From contig NZ_SSNZ01000007.1 of NCBI RefSeq assembly GCF_004801375.1, positions 62,001 through 126,000 of the forward strand: a stretch of DNA of 64,000 nt, written 5' to 3'. The translations under genes were made by a program, and so were the position numbers. This DNA is from Flavobacterium supellecticarium. Its GTDB lineage: Bacteria > Bacteroidota > Bacteroidia > Flavobacteriales > Flavobacteriaceae. This document shows, piece after piece, positions 44,591 to 53,262 of this stretch (its first letter is position 1; each line of letters starts with the position of its first letter). The notes beneath the pieces were generated by a model that did not search any database, was not told the origin of the DNA, and saw only the letters and a program-made list of their open reading frames with translations.

Positions 44591-44678
44591 AAACAGCCTG
44601 TTTTTTCAGGACTTAGTTCAAAGATACGCGAAAACCCTTAATCTGTACACAACTAATAATGTGACCTGTTAAACAGGT
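44591..44678 (-). pseudogene. Remnant of a GT2 gene 3' end
   Basis: 44591-44652 aligns with 46316-46380, the last codons of the intact GT2 gene, at about 53 of 65 aligned columns by hand, with three single-base gaps and an in-frame stop. The shared core includes GATACGCG, an AAAAC stretch and GTACACAA. Gaps destroy the reading frame, so it is a decayed copy. It ends in a 15-base palindrome ACCTGTT-A-AACAGGT (44664-44678). Confidence 0.72.
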
Positions 44679-44914
44679 TGTTAGTTATTTAAAAAATATT
44701 CTCTTTAATGTTAAACTGCAAAAAACGACTTGTATTTATGCTGTTTTTTAAAGTTTTATAAGAATAAAGTAGTATTTTTCCATTCGAAATTTGAAAGAAA
44801 AATAACACTTTTTTAGTTGCAGGTTTTAGAATTGGTATTGTATTTCGAAAATTAACGACAAGACACTGAGAAACCTGCAGTTTTGGTCTTTGACCTTTAA
44901 ATCCTAATTGAGAT
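44679..44914. other. AT-rich spacer before the plus-strand cassette
   Basis: No gene, tRNA, or strong promoter is seen. The stretch is AT-rich with long T runs and presumably holds the cassette promoter; TTTGACC at 44889 lies close to the first start codon. No terminal inverted repeats or integrase remnants were visible. Confidence 0.4.
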
Positions 44915-45769
44915 ATGGCCTATTTATACGATGTAAAAGTAAAATCGATTGATGTCGCAAACAAAATAGCGATTTTAGATATAGACACGATTCATCCGGA
45001 CGCGATGTATTTTAGTAACAATCTGGCCTTTGCGATTCGCCTGATCCGGGATGCGGCTTTGGGTGATTCGCCGATTGCGAAAAGTTTCGACATGAACTGC
45101 CTCTTTGATAACCATTGGCTTCAGGAGAATGTAAAAGGCTACATCACAAAATGTGAACTCAATGCAGTGCGAACATCCGGGGAGACGGAAATCAAGAATA
45201 ATGGAAAAGAAGCCTATTGGCGTGGTGAAACCGACACTGCCAGTGCAACGATAACAGTTCATTTCGCGAGTCCTTTGTGGATGCAACATCTAAACACAAA
45301 ATCGAATTGGAGAAGTTCGGCTTATCCTGCTGCAGTTGAATTTGTCGACCGTGCGCCGATTGATCCGTCTAATGAGATGTCGGACTTCTCGGACGATTAT
45401 GAGAATAGCGGCGGATGGATTTTGGTAAAATCAGAAACGTTGAAAAATACCGATAGTTTGTGGCCGAAGGAAGTCTTTATTCCGATCTACACTGAAAAAT
45501 CGTACCGACGTTCGACTAAACTTTCCGGAGCCGATCTTAACAAATCCACTCTCGAGGAGTTGCTGTTCAAAACTGTTTTCGCTTTAGGTCGAAACGGGAT
45601 AAAAACATTCGGAATACTTGTGCCCAGAGGCGATGACTATTATAGTGTCATTTCTTTTTCCAATGGCGGGTACTCGGAATCAGGGTATAAAATCCCTGAC
45701 TTATTGACTTTGGGAGCAAGCGAATTCAACGTAAATGACAGCGCGAAAGCCGTGAGATTTGGCGCTTAA
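44915..45769 (+). CDS. Unrecognised protein, cassette gene 1
   Basis: I do not recognise this 284-residue protein. It begins MAYLYDVKVKSIDVANK, has no signal peptide or membrane segment, contains ESNGGW-like SGGWILVKSE in the middle and ends LTLGASEFNVNDSAKAVRFGA. It looks soluble, mixed alpha/beta and moderately acidic, with many aromatic residues. It lies 11 bases before the second cassette gene on the same strand, opposite in direction to all genes around it for 14 kb. It could be a defence, immunity or other accessory protein, but nothing in the sequence proves this. Confidence 0.7.
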   Translation: MAYLYDVKVKSIDVANKIAILDIDTIHPDAMYFSNNLAFAIRLIRDAALGDSPIAKSFDMNCLFDNHWLQENVKGYITKCELNAVRTSGETEIKNNGKEAYWRGETDTASATITVHFASPLWMQHLNTKSNWRSSAYPAAVEFVDRAPIDPSNEMSDFSDDYENSGGWILVKSETLKNTDSLWPKEVFIPIYTEKSYRRSTKLSGADLNKSTLEELLFKTVFALGRNGIKTFGILVPRGDDYYSVISFSNGGYSESGYKIPDLLTLGASEFNVNDSAKAVRFGA

Positions 45770-45780
45770 CAAAAATAGAT

Positions 45781-46221
45781 ATGAACGAAAATCTACTACA
45801 GCACACCGAAAAACCCGCAGTATTGGTGTTTCATATATCCGAATTCTTTAAAACGTATGGGATGTCGGTTTCGAACTTGTCCCAAACGATTTGTGATTCC
45901 CCTTTCTATATCTATGACCGATCATTCAAAGATAAAGGGCCAAAATTTGAAGATGAAAAACCAATAAGTGATGAAGATTTTGATACCGGTTTTGCAATCC
46001 TTAAAACCATTTGGAACGAATATGTGGGAAAAGCGAAAACACCCTCTTTTTCCCGCGTTTTTAAGATAATGACCGACCTTGATACGGATGATTTCTACGT
46101 AGAGTCACGGTATGGTTTTGCTCCCGGTTATGATCTGGATGCTGCAATTGAAGCTTTTAGCAATCAAAATTTTGAAGTAATCCGATGGGATGAATTTTGG
46201 GACTGGGATTTTGAAGGGTAA
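45781..46221 (+). CDS. Unrecognised acidic protein, cassette gene 2
   Basis: A 146-residue acidic soluble protein I do not recognise. It starts MNENLLQHTEKPAVLVFHIS and ends RWDEFWDWDFEG, an unusually aromatic and acidic C-terminus. No signal or membrane segment. Spaced 11 bases from the upstream unknown gene and so probably co-expressed with it. Small acidic partners of this kind are common as immunity or antitoxin proteins; that is only a size-and-charge analogy. Confidence 0.68.
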   Translation: MNENLLQHTEKPAVLVFHISEFFKTYGMSVSNLSQTICDSPFYIYDRSFKDKGPKFEDEKPISDEDFDTGFAILKTIWNEYVGKAKTPSFSRVFKIMTDLDTDDFYVESRYGFAPGYDLDAAIEAFSNQNFEVIRWDEFWDWDFEG

Positions 46222-46288
46222 CGTTTGAACCCGATTGTTGCGTGATGTGGCACGCGAATGCCAAACGATGTATTTTTAAACCATTTTT

Positions 46289-47035
46289 TCATTGTCTCGA
46301 AAATAATGCAAAATGAAACAACCTGGTTTTTTGCAGGGCATAGCTCAATGATACGCGTAAAACACCCAATCCGTACACAATACTGCGTTGCAGGTTAATC
46401 GAAGAAGCATCTTCAAAATAATGCGTCGGACAGGAGACTTCGCCAATCCGGGCATTGTGGTAGCAAAACTGCGCCAGTATCTCGTTGTCGAAAACAAAAT
46501 CGTCGGAGTTGTTTTTAAAGTCGATCTGTTGTAAAACAGACGCTTTAAAACAACGGTAACCGGTATGGTATTCCGATAATTTTTGGTTCATCATCAGATT
46601 TTGAAATAGCGTCAGCATACGGTTGGCGATATATTTGTAAACCGGCATACCGTTTTTTAAGGCGCCTTTGCCCAATATCCGGGAACCCAAAACTACATCA
46701 TACAAATCGCTTACGACAAGATGGACCATCGATGGAATCAGTTTCGGCGTATATTGATAATCCGGATGCAACATGATAATAATATCGGCGTTCAATTCCA
46801 ATGCTTTTTGATAACAGCTTTTCTGATTGGCGCCGTAACCTTTGTTGCGATCATGCGCAATGATATGTTCGATACCCAATTCGCGGGCAATCCGAATCGT
46901 ATCGTCTTTGCTAAAATCATCGGTTAGAATAACAGCATCGACCATATCGAAAGGAATTTCGTTATAGGTCTTTTCTATGGTTTTACCGGCATTATAAGCC
47001 GGAAGTACGACTACTATTTTTTGATTGTATACCAT
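46289..47035 (-). CDS. Family 2 glycosyltransferase
   Basis: A protein of about 248 residues with a GT-A fold: KIVVVLPAYNAGKTIEKTY (in part, about residues 5-20), ILTDDFSKDDT, HDRNKGYGANQKSCY, and the HPDYQY motif with catalytic-region Asp, like dolichyl-phosphate mannosyl or glucosyl transferases. It probably loads a sugar onto a polyprenyl phosphate for the GT-C-type neighbours. Start ATG 47035 gives the standard N-terminus; the in-frame ATG at 47080 is inside the neighbouring gene. A decayed copy of its 3' end is found 1.7 kb away at 44591. Confidence 0.88.
   Translation of the reverse strand: MVYNQKIVVVLPAYNAGKTIEKTYNEIPFDMVDAVILTDDFSKDDTIRIARELGIEHIIAHDRNKGYGANQKSCYQKALELNADIIIMLHPDYQYTPKLIPSMVHLVVSDLYDVVLGSRILGKGALKNGMPVYKYIANRMLTLFQNLMMNQKLSEYHTGYRCFKASVLQQIDFKNNSDDFVFDNEILAQFCYHNARIGEVSCPTHYFEDASSINLQRSIVYGLGVLRVSLSYALQKTRLFHFALFSRQ
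46316..46397 (-). repeat. Intact partner of the GT2 3'-end duplication
   Basis: Coding part of the GT2 C-terminus that is homologous to 44591-44678, direct orientation. Together they bracket the plus-strand two-gene cassette. Confidence 0.7.
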
Positions 47036-47036
47036 A

Positions 47037-48155
47037 TCAGTTAAGGTGGTTGACTTCGGTTTGTGAGGATTCCCGTACATGATCTGAAACGCTTAATCCC
47101 TGAAAGGGTGCCAGCGATTCGACATCTTTGCGATGATACAGATTTCCCAGAAACGGAAACTCATCGTAGGTATGCGTCGGTAGTCCGGCCAGGCGGTTTT
47201 GAACTTCGGCTAACGGAAGATTCCATTCCCGACTTAAACGTTCGGCCGAGGGTTCCATAAAGGAAATATAAAGCAGTTCCGTTAGGGTGTGCTGTTGCGT
47301 TTGCGAAAAATCGACACCTATTGGAAGGTTATTTTTTAAGGTGTTATGCGAAGTTCGGAAATCCAAAAGACGGTCGCGGAAATCGGTATATGGTAGAAAA
47401 CCGTTATGATCGTTCTGAACGGAGAATAAGGGTTGTATGGCCGATTCGTGACACCACATGCATTTGGCGGGTTTTCCGGCATTGGAATGCGTCGGATCGG
47501 CACTGTTTTTCCGGATTCCGTTGGCGTCGAATATTCCAAAGCGAAGCTGACCGTTGTCTAATAATTCGATGGTTTCGTATTCGGTTACCGCTCCATTGGT
47601 CGGATTGATCTCGGTCGATAAAAAGAGCTGGTTTAATCCGTTTTGTTCGGAAAACCGTATGATGCGATGTTCCAACGACACGCCCGAATTGTCCACATAG
47701 CCTTTTTCGGGTTGTAAGGTGTAACGGCTCATCAGTACATCCAGTTGTTCGGGTACGCCGGTTAACGCATAATAATGTTCGGAAGCACCGAGCAACAACG
47801 TAACATACCGACCCAAATCGATTGTTTGCTGTTGTTGGTATTCCTGGGAATTTTTGATCTTTTGATGCAAACGGTTTAGTAGCACCTGTGCATTTTCCGA
47901 TAATCCAATGGCCTTACTGTCGACATAAATCCGATCACCATTGCTATAAACACCGGATAAATCGGATGGTAACTTCGCACCGATATACGATAAAGCCCAT
48001 TTTAATCCGATCAGCGATTTGTGGATGTCATCGTCGGCATAGGCCTTATTCCATCGTAGCACAAGTGAATCGTCTCCCTTTTCGATCAGATCGGAATAGG
48101 AATCGTTCGCGCAGGCGACAAGTAACAGACTAAAAACGAGCAATAGTTTTTTCAT
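47037..48155 (-). CDS. Lipoprotein with a CxxCH haem-binding motif
   Basis: A 372-residue lipoprotein: signal MKKLLLVFSL, lipobox LVAC (Cys15). Residues 232-236 read CMWCH, the c-type haem attachment motif, in a segment with AGKPAKCMWCHESAIQPLF. The rest is not recognised. Single CxxCH sites in Bacteroidota lipoproteins usually mark mono-haem cytochromes; no clear distal Met ligand was identified. I start at ATG 48155 (overlapping the upstream gene stop by 26 bases), because the upstream ATG 48218 lacks a signal. It sits within the glycosyl/radical SAM locus, so its redox role there is unclear. Confidence 0.75.
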   Translation of the reverse strand: MKKLLLVFSLLLVACANDSYSDLIEKGDDSLVLRWNKAYADDDIHKSLIGLKWALSYIGAKLPSDLSGVYSNGDRIYVDSKAIGLSENAQVLLNRLHQKIKNSQEYQQQQTIDLGRYVTLLLGASEHYYALTGVPEQLDVLMSRYTLQPEKGYVDNSGVSLEHRIIRFSEQNGLNQLFLSTEINPTNGAVTEYETIELLDNGQLRFGIFDANGIRKNSADPTHSNAGKPAKCMWCHESAIQPLFSVQNDHNGFLPYTDFRDRLLDFRTSHNTLKNNLPIGVDFSQTQQHTLTELLYISFMEPSAERLSREWNLPLAEVQNRLAGLPTHTYDEFPFLGNLYHRKDVESLAPFQGLSVSDHVRESSQTEVNHLN

Positions 48156-49635
48156 GCGGGATTGGTTTGGTAATAATGCGCGTAACGCGGTAGATATAAT
48201 AATTCGTGTTTCGGACAATACAAGGCGACAAATGCGTTAGTTCTTTTAGGCTAATCGTATTTTCCGGGTTTTGGGTGATATTTCGGGCGGTAATAAAAAT
48301 AAAATCGCTGTTTTGTTCGCTATGCGTTGCCAGTAATGCGATGAGCTGACTATCGGTTATAGCAGTATTACAGTTTTGTTCCCAATTGCAAAGTCCCTGA
48401 TTCCGATTGGTGCATAGGAAAAACGGACGCTTGTCCAGATAAGGGGCAATAATGGTTCCTTCGCAAAAAAGGGTAACCGTTTCCATATTTGATAAACGAT
48501 GTTGCGTCAGAAAAGCGGCTACCTGTTTTCCGGACGAAAAGGGTTTCCAATAGTCGTACATATAGGCAATTAGTCCGCTACTGAATTGTAATAATAGTAG
48601 TAAATAAAGAGCGGTTCTCCGCGCAAAATCCCGATTGATGTTGTTCCGGATACGATATACGTGATAATGATCAATCCATAAAGCAGTGATCAATATAATA
48701 TAGTTGATACCGTCGAATCGCGTAGCGCCCAGTTGGGTGATAAAGAAAAAACACTGTACGCCAAACAAGGCGGTATACGTAAACAGTAAAGTGGCTTTCC
48801 GTTTGTAAAATAGCAATAGCGGAAGGGCATATAATAACAATCCGATTACGGCAGCCACCGGTTTACTATAATTAACCACCAAATTGGAATTCCAAAAATG
48901 AATCGTTCGGAAATCGGGTATCGTTACCAATCCTTTAAAGAGTGAGATAAAGCCTTTGGTAAAGCGTTCGTATAGCGGAATATCCTGTGTTCGGTTTAAA
49001 AAGATACTATCGATAGCGGGGAATAATTGTACGACCAGCAGAAAAAGGCCTGCCGCAAAAACGAGATAGCCACTGGTATAACGAAGTAGGTTTTTCTTGT
49101 TTTCAATAGTGAATAATAAGAGTAGTGCCAGACTGACTACCGTAAACATCAGGTGAATATTGGCGGCCAATACCAACCAAAAGACATAAAGCAGGAATTT
49201 TTCTTTCCGTTGGCGGTATAGTCCCAACGCCAGAAATAAAAATAATAAACCCAATATATAATTCCGACTGATGAGGTTGTATTCGAACAGCATAAAATAA
49301 CCAAAGACGAACAGTACTTTGAAAAGTATCGAAAAAGGTGATTTCCGAAGGAAAATGCTAACTGTTAGTGTGGACAATACAATATGTAGGAGTTGCATCC
49401 CAAAGGGATTGTCTGTGATTCGGGTGAGTAAAAACAATAGGATGTTCCACAGCATTGGATGACCTTCGTGGCGCATGTTGTAAAACAGTTCCGAAAAAGA
49501 ATTGCTATCCAGCGCCAATAACCAGTGATGTGCTTCGTCCAGCCAAAGTTCATGATGTAAAATACCCAGCAGGCTTATTGTAAAATAAAGCAGGGTAATA
49601 AAAATGAAGTATTTCTTTTCGGCCGATTGGTTCAT
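48130..49635 (-). CDS. GT-C-type membrane glycosyltransferase-like protein
   Basis: A 501-residue protein with about ten to eleven hydrophobic segments. After TM1 comes HHELWLDEAHHWLLALDS (residues about 28-45), the LDEA-type acidic loop of the PMT/GT39 and ArnT-like enzymes, followed by MRHEGHPMLWNILLF. A soluble C-terminal region of about 100 residues follows. It probably uses a polyprenyl-phosphate sugar donor. Sits 2 bases after a radical SAM gene stop. Confidence 0.78.
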   Translation of the reverse strand: MNQSAEKKYFIFITLLYFTISLLGILHHELWLDEAHHWLLALDSNSFSELFYNMRHEGHPMLWNILLFLLTRITDNPFGMQLLHIVLSTLTVSIFLRKSPFSILFKVLFVFGYFMLFEYNLISRNYILGLLFLFLALGLYRQRKEKFLLYVFWLVLAANIHLMFTVVSLALLLLFTIENKKNLLRYTSGYLVFAAGLFLLVVQLFPAIDSIFLNRTQDIPLYERFTKGFISLFKGLVTIPDFRTIHFWNSNLVVNYSKPVAAVIGLLLYALPLLLFYKRKATLLFTYTALFGVQCFFFITQLGATRFDGINYIILITALWIDHYHVYRIRNNINRDFARRTALYLLLLLQFSSGLIAYMYDYWKPFSSGKQVAAFLTQHRLSNMETVTLFCEGTIIAPYLDKRPFFLCTNRNQGLCNWEQNCNTAITDSQLIALLATHSEQNSDFIFITARNITQNPENTISLKELTHLSPCIVRNTNYYIYRVTRIITKPIPHEKTIARF

Positions 49636-49637
49636 CG

Positions 49638-51029
49638 CTATAACTGTTTACTAATCCGCATCAGGCCACTGGCCAAAATGGATTTGGTTTTTAATTTCAG
49701 TATTTTGATCGGATTCCGGTTTTCGGTTTTAATCAGCTCCCGGTAAAATTCCACTTCGTTTACGACTTTACTCACGGCATAATCGTAAAATTTACGCGAA
49801 TAGGTTCTTTTGAAATCAATCTGACGGTCCGTTGAGGTTTCCCAATCGGGTTGTACGGTGATGCGGCTTTCCACCTCATCATACAAAGAAGTCCCTTTAA
49901 TCGGATAGGCTACCGTAATGGTATATTCCGTAGGGTTGGCTTCTTTGAGGTATTGAATTGTCTGGTGAATGTCGTCTTCGGTTTCACCGGGATAGCCTAC
50001 CATGATAAACGTTCCGGTTTCGATACCAAGAGCATTGGTTTTTTGAATAGCCTGTTTGACAACCGATACATCGACACGGCGATCCATCAGGTCAATGATT
50101 TTCTGGGAACCGCTTTCGGCACCAATCCAGATCCGGTAACATCCGGCTTCTTTTAAAAGTTGCAGAATGGCATCGTTAAGGCGTTCGGCCCGGGTGATGC
50201 ATTCGAACGGAACTTTGGCATCCTGAGCGAGTACTTCTTTATGAAATTCCGTCAGCCATTTGTGGCTCACGGTAAATACGTCGTCTACAAACCAGAGGGT
50301 GTCCGGGTTGTATTGGTCTTTTAAAAGGCGCATTTCGGCAGCCACCTGTTGCGCCGGTCGTCTGCGGTAACTCTGACCATACACAGCCGTGCTACACCAC
50401 TTACAGGTATACGGGCAGCCGCGTTGTGTGGAAATCGTCATCGAGCTTTTCCCGTGATTCGTTTTCCAGGTTTGTAAATATTTTTCGATCGGAACCGCTT
50501 TTCGATTGGGTAATGGCAGTTCGTCCAGTTCCCGGAATTTGGTTCGGGCTTTCGTTTTGATCAACTGACCGTTGTCGAAAAAGGCGATACCATCAACAGC
50601 CGTATAATCCGATTGTTCCATAATGGCCTGATACAATTGGTAAGTGGTTTCTTCGCCTTCGCCTATGATCAGAAAATCGGCACCGGCATTGAGGTAATTT
50701 TCGCAGTTATACGTCACATCCGGGCCGCCTAAAATAATTTTAGGAAAACCGTAACGGTAGTCCGTTTTCAGAACCCGAATCAATCGAATTACCTCAACTT
50801 TGGTCATCAGGTTGGTGTAGATCGCGATGACATCCGGTTGCATGCCGATGATATAGTCCAGTTGTTCGGGTTGGGAATAAAACGTACTGTCGTAAACCGA
50901 ATTCGGAATATTCCGTTCCAGCAAATAACCCGAAATATAAAGCAATCCCAATGGTGGGTAGGGCTTCATGATTTTTTGCTCCTTCGGATCGTCCGATATA
51001 TAATATCCGTGTGTCAGCAGTATACTCAT
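49638..51029 (-). CDS. B12-binding-domain radical SAM protein 2
   Basis: A 463-residue protein with an N-terminal B12-binding-type domain (PLGLLYISGYLLE, KIILGGPDVTYN, ADFLIIGEGEETTYQL) and a radical SAM domain with Cys205, Cys209, Cys212 (RGCPYTCKWC), LWFVDDVF, and WIGAESGSQKI. Strongly alike in layout to the gene at 51805, so they are likely paralogues. No His was identified as the DxHxxG cobalamin ligand, so base-off cobalamin binding is uncertain. Overlaps the methyltransferase stop by 4 bases. Confidence 0.9.
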   Translation of the reverse strand: MSILLTHGYYISDDPKEQKIMKPYPPLGLLYISGYLLERNIPNSVYDSTFYSQPEQLDYIIGMQPDVIAIYTNLMTKVEVIRLIRVLKTDYRYGFPKIILGGPDVTYNCENYLNAGADFLIIGEGEETTYQLYQAIMEQSDYTAVDGIAFFDNGQLIKTKARTKFRELDELPLPNRKAVPIEKYLQTWKTNHGKSSMTISTQRGCPYTCKWCSTAVYGQSYRRRPAQQVAAEMRLLKDQYNPDTLWFVDDVFTVSHKWLTEFHKEVLAQDAKVPFECITRAERLNDAILQLLKEAGCYRIWIGAESGSQKIIDLMDRRVDVSVVKQAIQKTNALGIETGTFIMVGYPGETEDDIHQTIQYLKEANPTEYTITVAYPIKGTSLYDEVESRITVQPDWETSTDRQIDFKRTYSRKFYDYAVSKVVNEVEFYRELIKTENRNPIKILKLKTKSILASGLMRISKQL

Positions 51030-51808
51030 CTTTTCTGCAAAGCAATAAAATAGTGATCGGAATAACGTGACAGGAATCGAACGTTTCGAATAGTGTTTTC
51101 CAAAGAACCCAAAACGGCGGTTAAACGTTTTTTGTTTTTTACAAAGGGTTCCAGGTAGGAGGGTGGAATAAAAAAACCAACGGGTTGTATATGCGTGACG
51201 GCAAAATGACGTTGTGCCATTCGTTTGATCGCAGCCGGATTGTAATAGTAGGTCGCTACGGCTTCTCCGTCGATGTTGACAATCGCTTTTTCACGTTTGC
51301 GACGGAAGGCTGCTTTCCATTGGCCTTTTAGCAGAAAATATAATTGTTCCCATAACGTATTTTTAGGCATGATCACTAAAAACAGTCTGCCGTTTGGGTT
51401 GAGTAACCGATTGGCATTTTCAAAAAAGGCTTCCAATTCCGATTCGGAAAGACAATTCAGTCCGCCAAAATCGGAAAAGAGTGCATCGAATGTCTGATTT
51501 GGAAACGTAGCGGGAAGCGTATTGATATCGGCCTGACGAAATGTAATCGTTCCGACTGTATCTTTTTGCCGAGCCGTGAGGATCATTTGTTCCGAAATAT
51601 CGGTGGCGGTTACCTGATAGCCTTGTTCGGATAACCAAAGCGCGTCTTCGCCTGTTCCGCAGTTGATTTCCAATATAGAACGGATGCTGCTGTTTTGTAG
51701 CATTTCCGTCATCTGACGATAAACCAAATCGCGTTGCAACCTGCCGATTACCGTATGGGTAAACGTCTGGTCGTACGTGGCTGCGGCTATGTCGAAAGAG
51801 GCATTCAT
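51026..51808 (-). CDS. SAM-dependent methyltransferase between radical SAM genes
   Basis: A 260-residue class I methyltransferase with the SAM-binding loop LEINCGTGEDALWLSEQGYQVT (in part, about 43-65) and a central FSDFGGLNCLSE strand. The C-terminal part (about 170-230) is specialised. Flanked on both sides by paralogous B12 radical SAM genes with 4-base overlaps, so a joint pathway is likely. Substrate unknown. Confidence 0.86.
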   Translation of the reverse strand: MNASFDIAAATYDQTFTHTVIGRLQRDLVYRQMTEMLQNSSIRSILEINCGTGEDALWLSEQGYQVTATDISEQMILTARQKDTVGTITFRQADINTLPATFPNQTFDALFSDFGGLNCLSESELEAFFENANRLLNPNGRLFLVIMPKNTLWEQLYFLLKGQWKAAFRRKREKAIVNIDGEAVATYYYNPAAIKRMAQRHFAVTHIQPVGFFIPPSYLEPFVKNKKRLTAVLGSLENTIRNVRFLSRYSDHYFIALQKR

Positions 51809-53262
51809 GGTTTTTCTAAAGCTTTGATCTGATAACGGTCGATTCCGGCGCTCGGAATATAATAACTCAGTTTGGCAATGGATTTTAATTTGTCTGTTCG
51901 TACCGGATCGCGAAATAGGTTTTTTAGAAAATAAATCCCCTGACTGATACGGTATTCTTTGTGAACCAATCGTTGTAATTTACGATAATATTCGGAGGTA
52001 TAGGTGCCGTGAAACATCATGTCCAGATCATCCGAATCGGTCCAGTTGGATTTCTGTTTCAGGTCTTCTTTAACCTTGTCATAAAATTTGGTGCCCGGTA
52101 ACGGATACGAAACGGAAATCCCGATATTGTCGGGCAACAGTTCTTTGACCATGGCAATGGTTTTTTGGATGTCGTCCTGGTTTTCGGTCAGATAACCGAA
52201 TTGCAGGAAAAAAGAAATTCGAACATTGTTCTTTTTGAGCAAACGGGTGGCTTCATAAATCTGCGCTACCGTAGTACCTTTATCCATCGCATCAAGGATT
52301 TTCTGGGAACCGCTTTCGGCACCGATCCAGACTTCTTCCAATCCGGTACGCGCCAGTACGGTGATGGTATCTTCTTTTAAAAGTAAGTCGGCGCGACTTT
52401 GGATATAATAACGGATTGATAACTGTTGTTCGTCCAATAGTTTTCCGAATTCTTGTACCCAGTTGGGTTTTAGTCCGAAAATATCGTCACACATCCAGAA
52501 TCGGGTTACACCAAATGCGGACTTCAGATGGGCAATTTGGCGTACGATATAATCCGGTGAATGCGCATTGTAGCGATTCCCGTAGATCGGTTTGGCGCAC
52601 CAGTTGCATTTGTACGGACAACCGCGTGTGGTGGCGATATTCAGTGTAAAGGGCTGACCGCTTTTTTGCCATTGGGCTTTATACGAATCGATGTCGATTA
52701 AATCCCAGGCGGGTAGTGGCAATTCGTCCAGATTTTGAAGAATCGGACGTTTGGGGTTGATCCGAATTTGATTTGTGTTCGGATCGGTATAAATAATTCC
52801 GCTGATAGTTGTAACGGATGTTTTGTGTTCTAAAGTATTGATCAGTTCCAAAAGACTGGCTTCGCCTTCACCCTGTAAAATATAGTCGGCACCTTTATCC
52901 AGGTATTTCTGATAATGATCGGTTGAATCGGAACTGCATACAATAACGGTACACTGGTGTTGTTTTCCGATGGTGATCATTTCAAAACAAGCTTCCCGCA
53001 TAATGGTCAGACACATTTTGGTCAGATAATTAAAACCGTCGTCATAAATCACCAGATAGCGCGGCTTATCGTTTTCCAGTTTTCCGGTAATGGCACGCGG
53101 ATTATCCAACAGATTGGTGTCGAACAAATCTACCTGATAACCGTTTTCGCGTAACAACGACGCGGCATATAGTGTTCCTAAAGGTGGAAAAGGAGTATGG
53201 TTTTTCCACTGCTTCGGATCGAGCCGGTAGTAGTACGAATGTGAAAAAAGAATATCAGACAT
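51805..53262 (-). CDS. B12-binding-domain radical SAM protein 3
   Basis: A 485-residue paralogue of the gene at 49638. N-terminal domain PLGTLYAASLLRENGYQVDLFD (in part), ADYILQGEGEASL; radical SAM Cys215, Cys219, Cys222 (RGCPYKCNWC); FWMCDDIFGLK and VWIGAESGSQKI. It contains a Cys-rich stretch (HQCTVIVCSSD, about 102-112) absent from the paralogue. Overlaps the nucleotidyltransferase stop by 8 bases. Confidence 0.9.
   Translation of the reverse strand: MSDILFSHSYYYRLDPKQWKNHTPFPPLGTLYAASLLRENGYQVDLFDTNLLDNPRAITGKLENDKPRYLVIYDDGFNYLTKMCLTIMREACFEMITIGKQHQCTVIVCSSDSTDHYQKYLDKGADYILQGEGEASLLELINTLEHKTSVTTISGIIYTDPNTNQIRINPKRPILQNLDELPLPAWDLIDIDSYKAQWQKSGQPFTLNIATTRGCPYKCNWCAKPIYGNRYNAHSPDYIVRQIAHLKSAFGVTRFWMCDDIFGLKPNWVQEFGKLLDEQQLSIRYYIQSRADLLLKEDTITVLARTGLEEVWIGAESGSQKILDAMDKGTTVAQIYEATRLLKKNNVRISFFLQFGYLTENQDDIQKTIAMVKELLPDNIGISVSYPLPGTKFYDKVKEDLKQKSNWTDSDDLDMMFHGTYTSEYYRKLQRLVHKEYRISQGIYFLKNLFRDPVRTDKLKSIAKLSYYIPSAGIDRYQIKALEKP

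Noticed and set aside
44664..44678. Palindrome ACCTGTT-A-AACAGGT as an attachment-site core
   Set aside because: It sits at the edge of the GT2 remnant, but no copy exists at the other cassette boundary and no integrase is present. It also partly resembles the core of the dispersed repeat. Kept as a description, not called as an att site.
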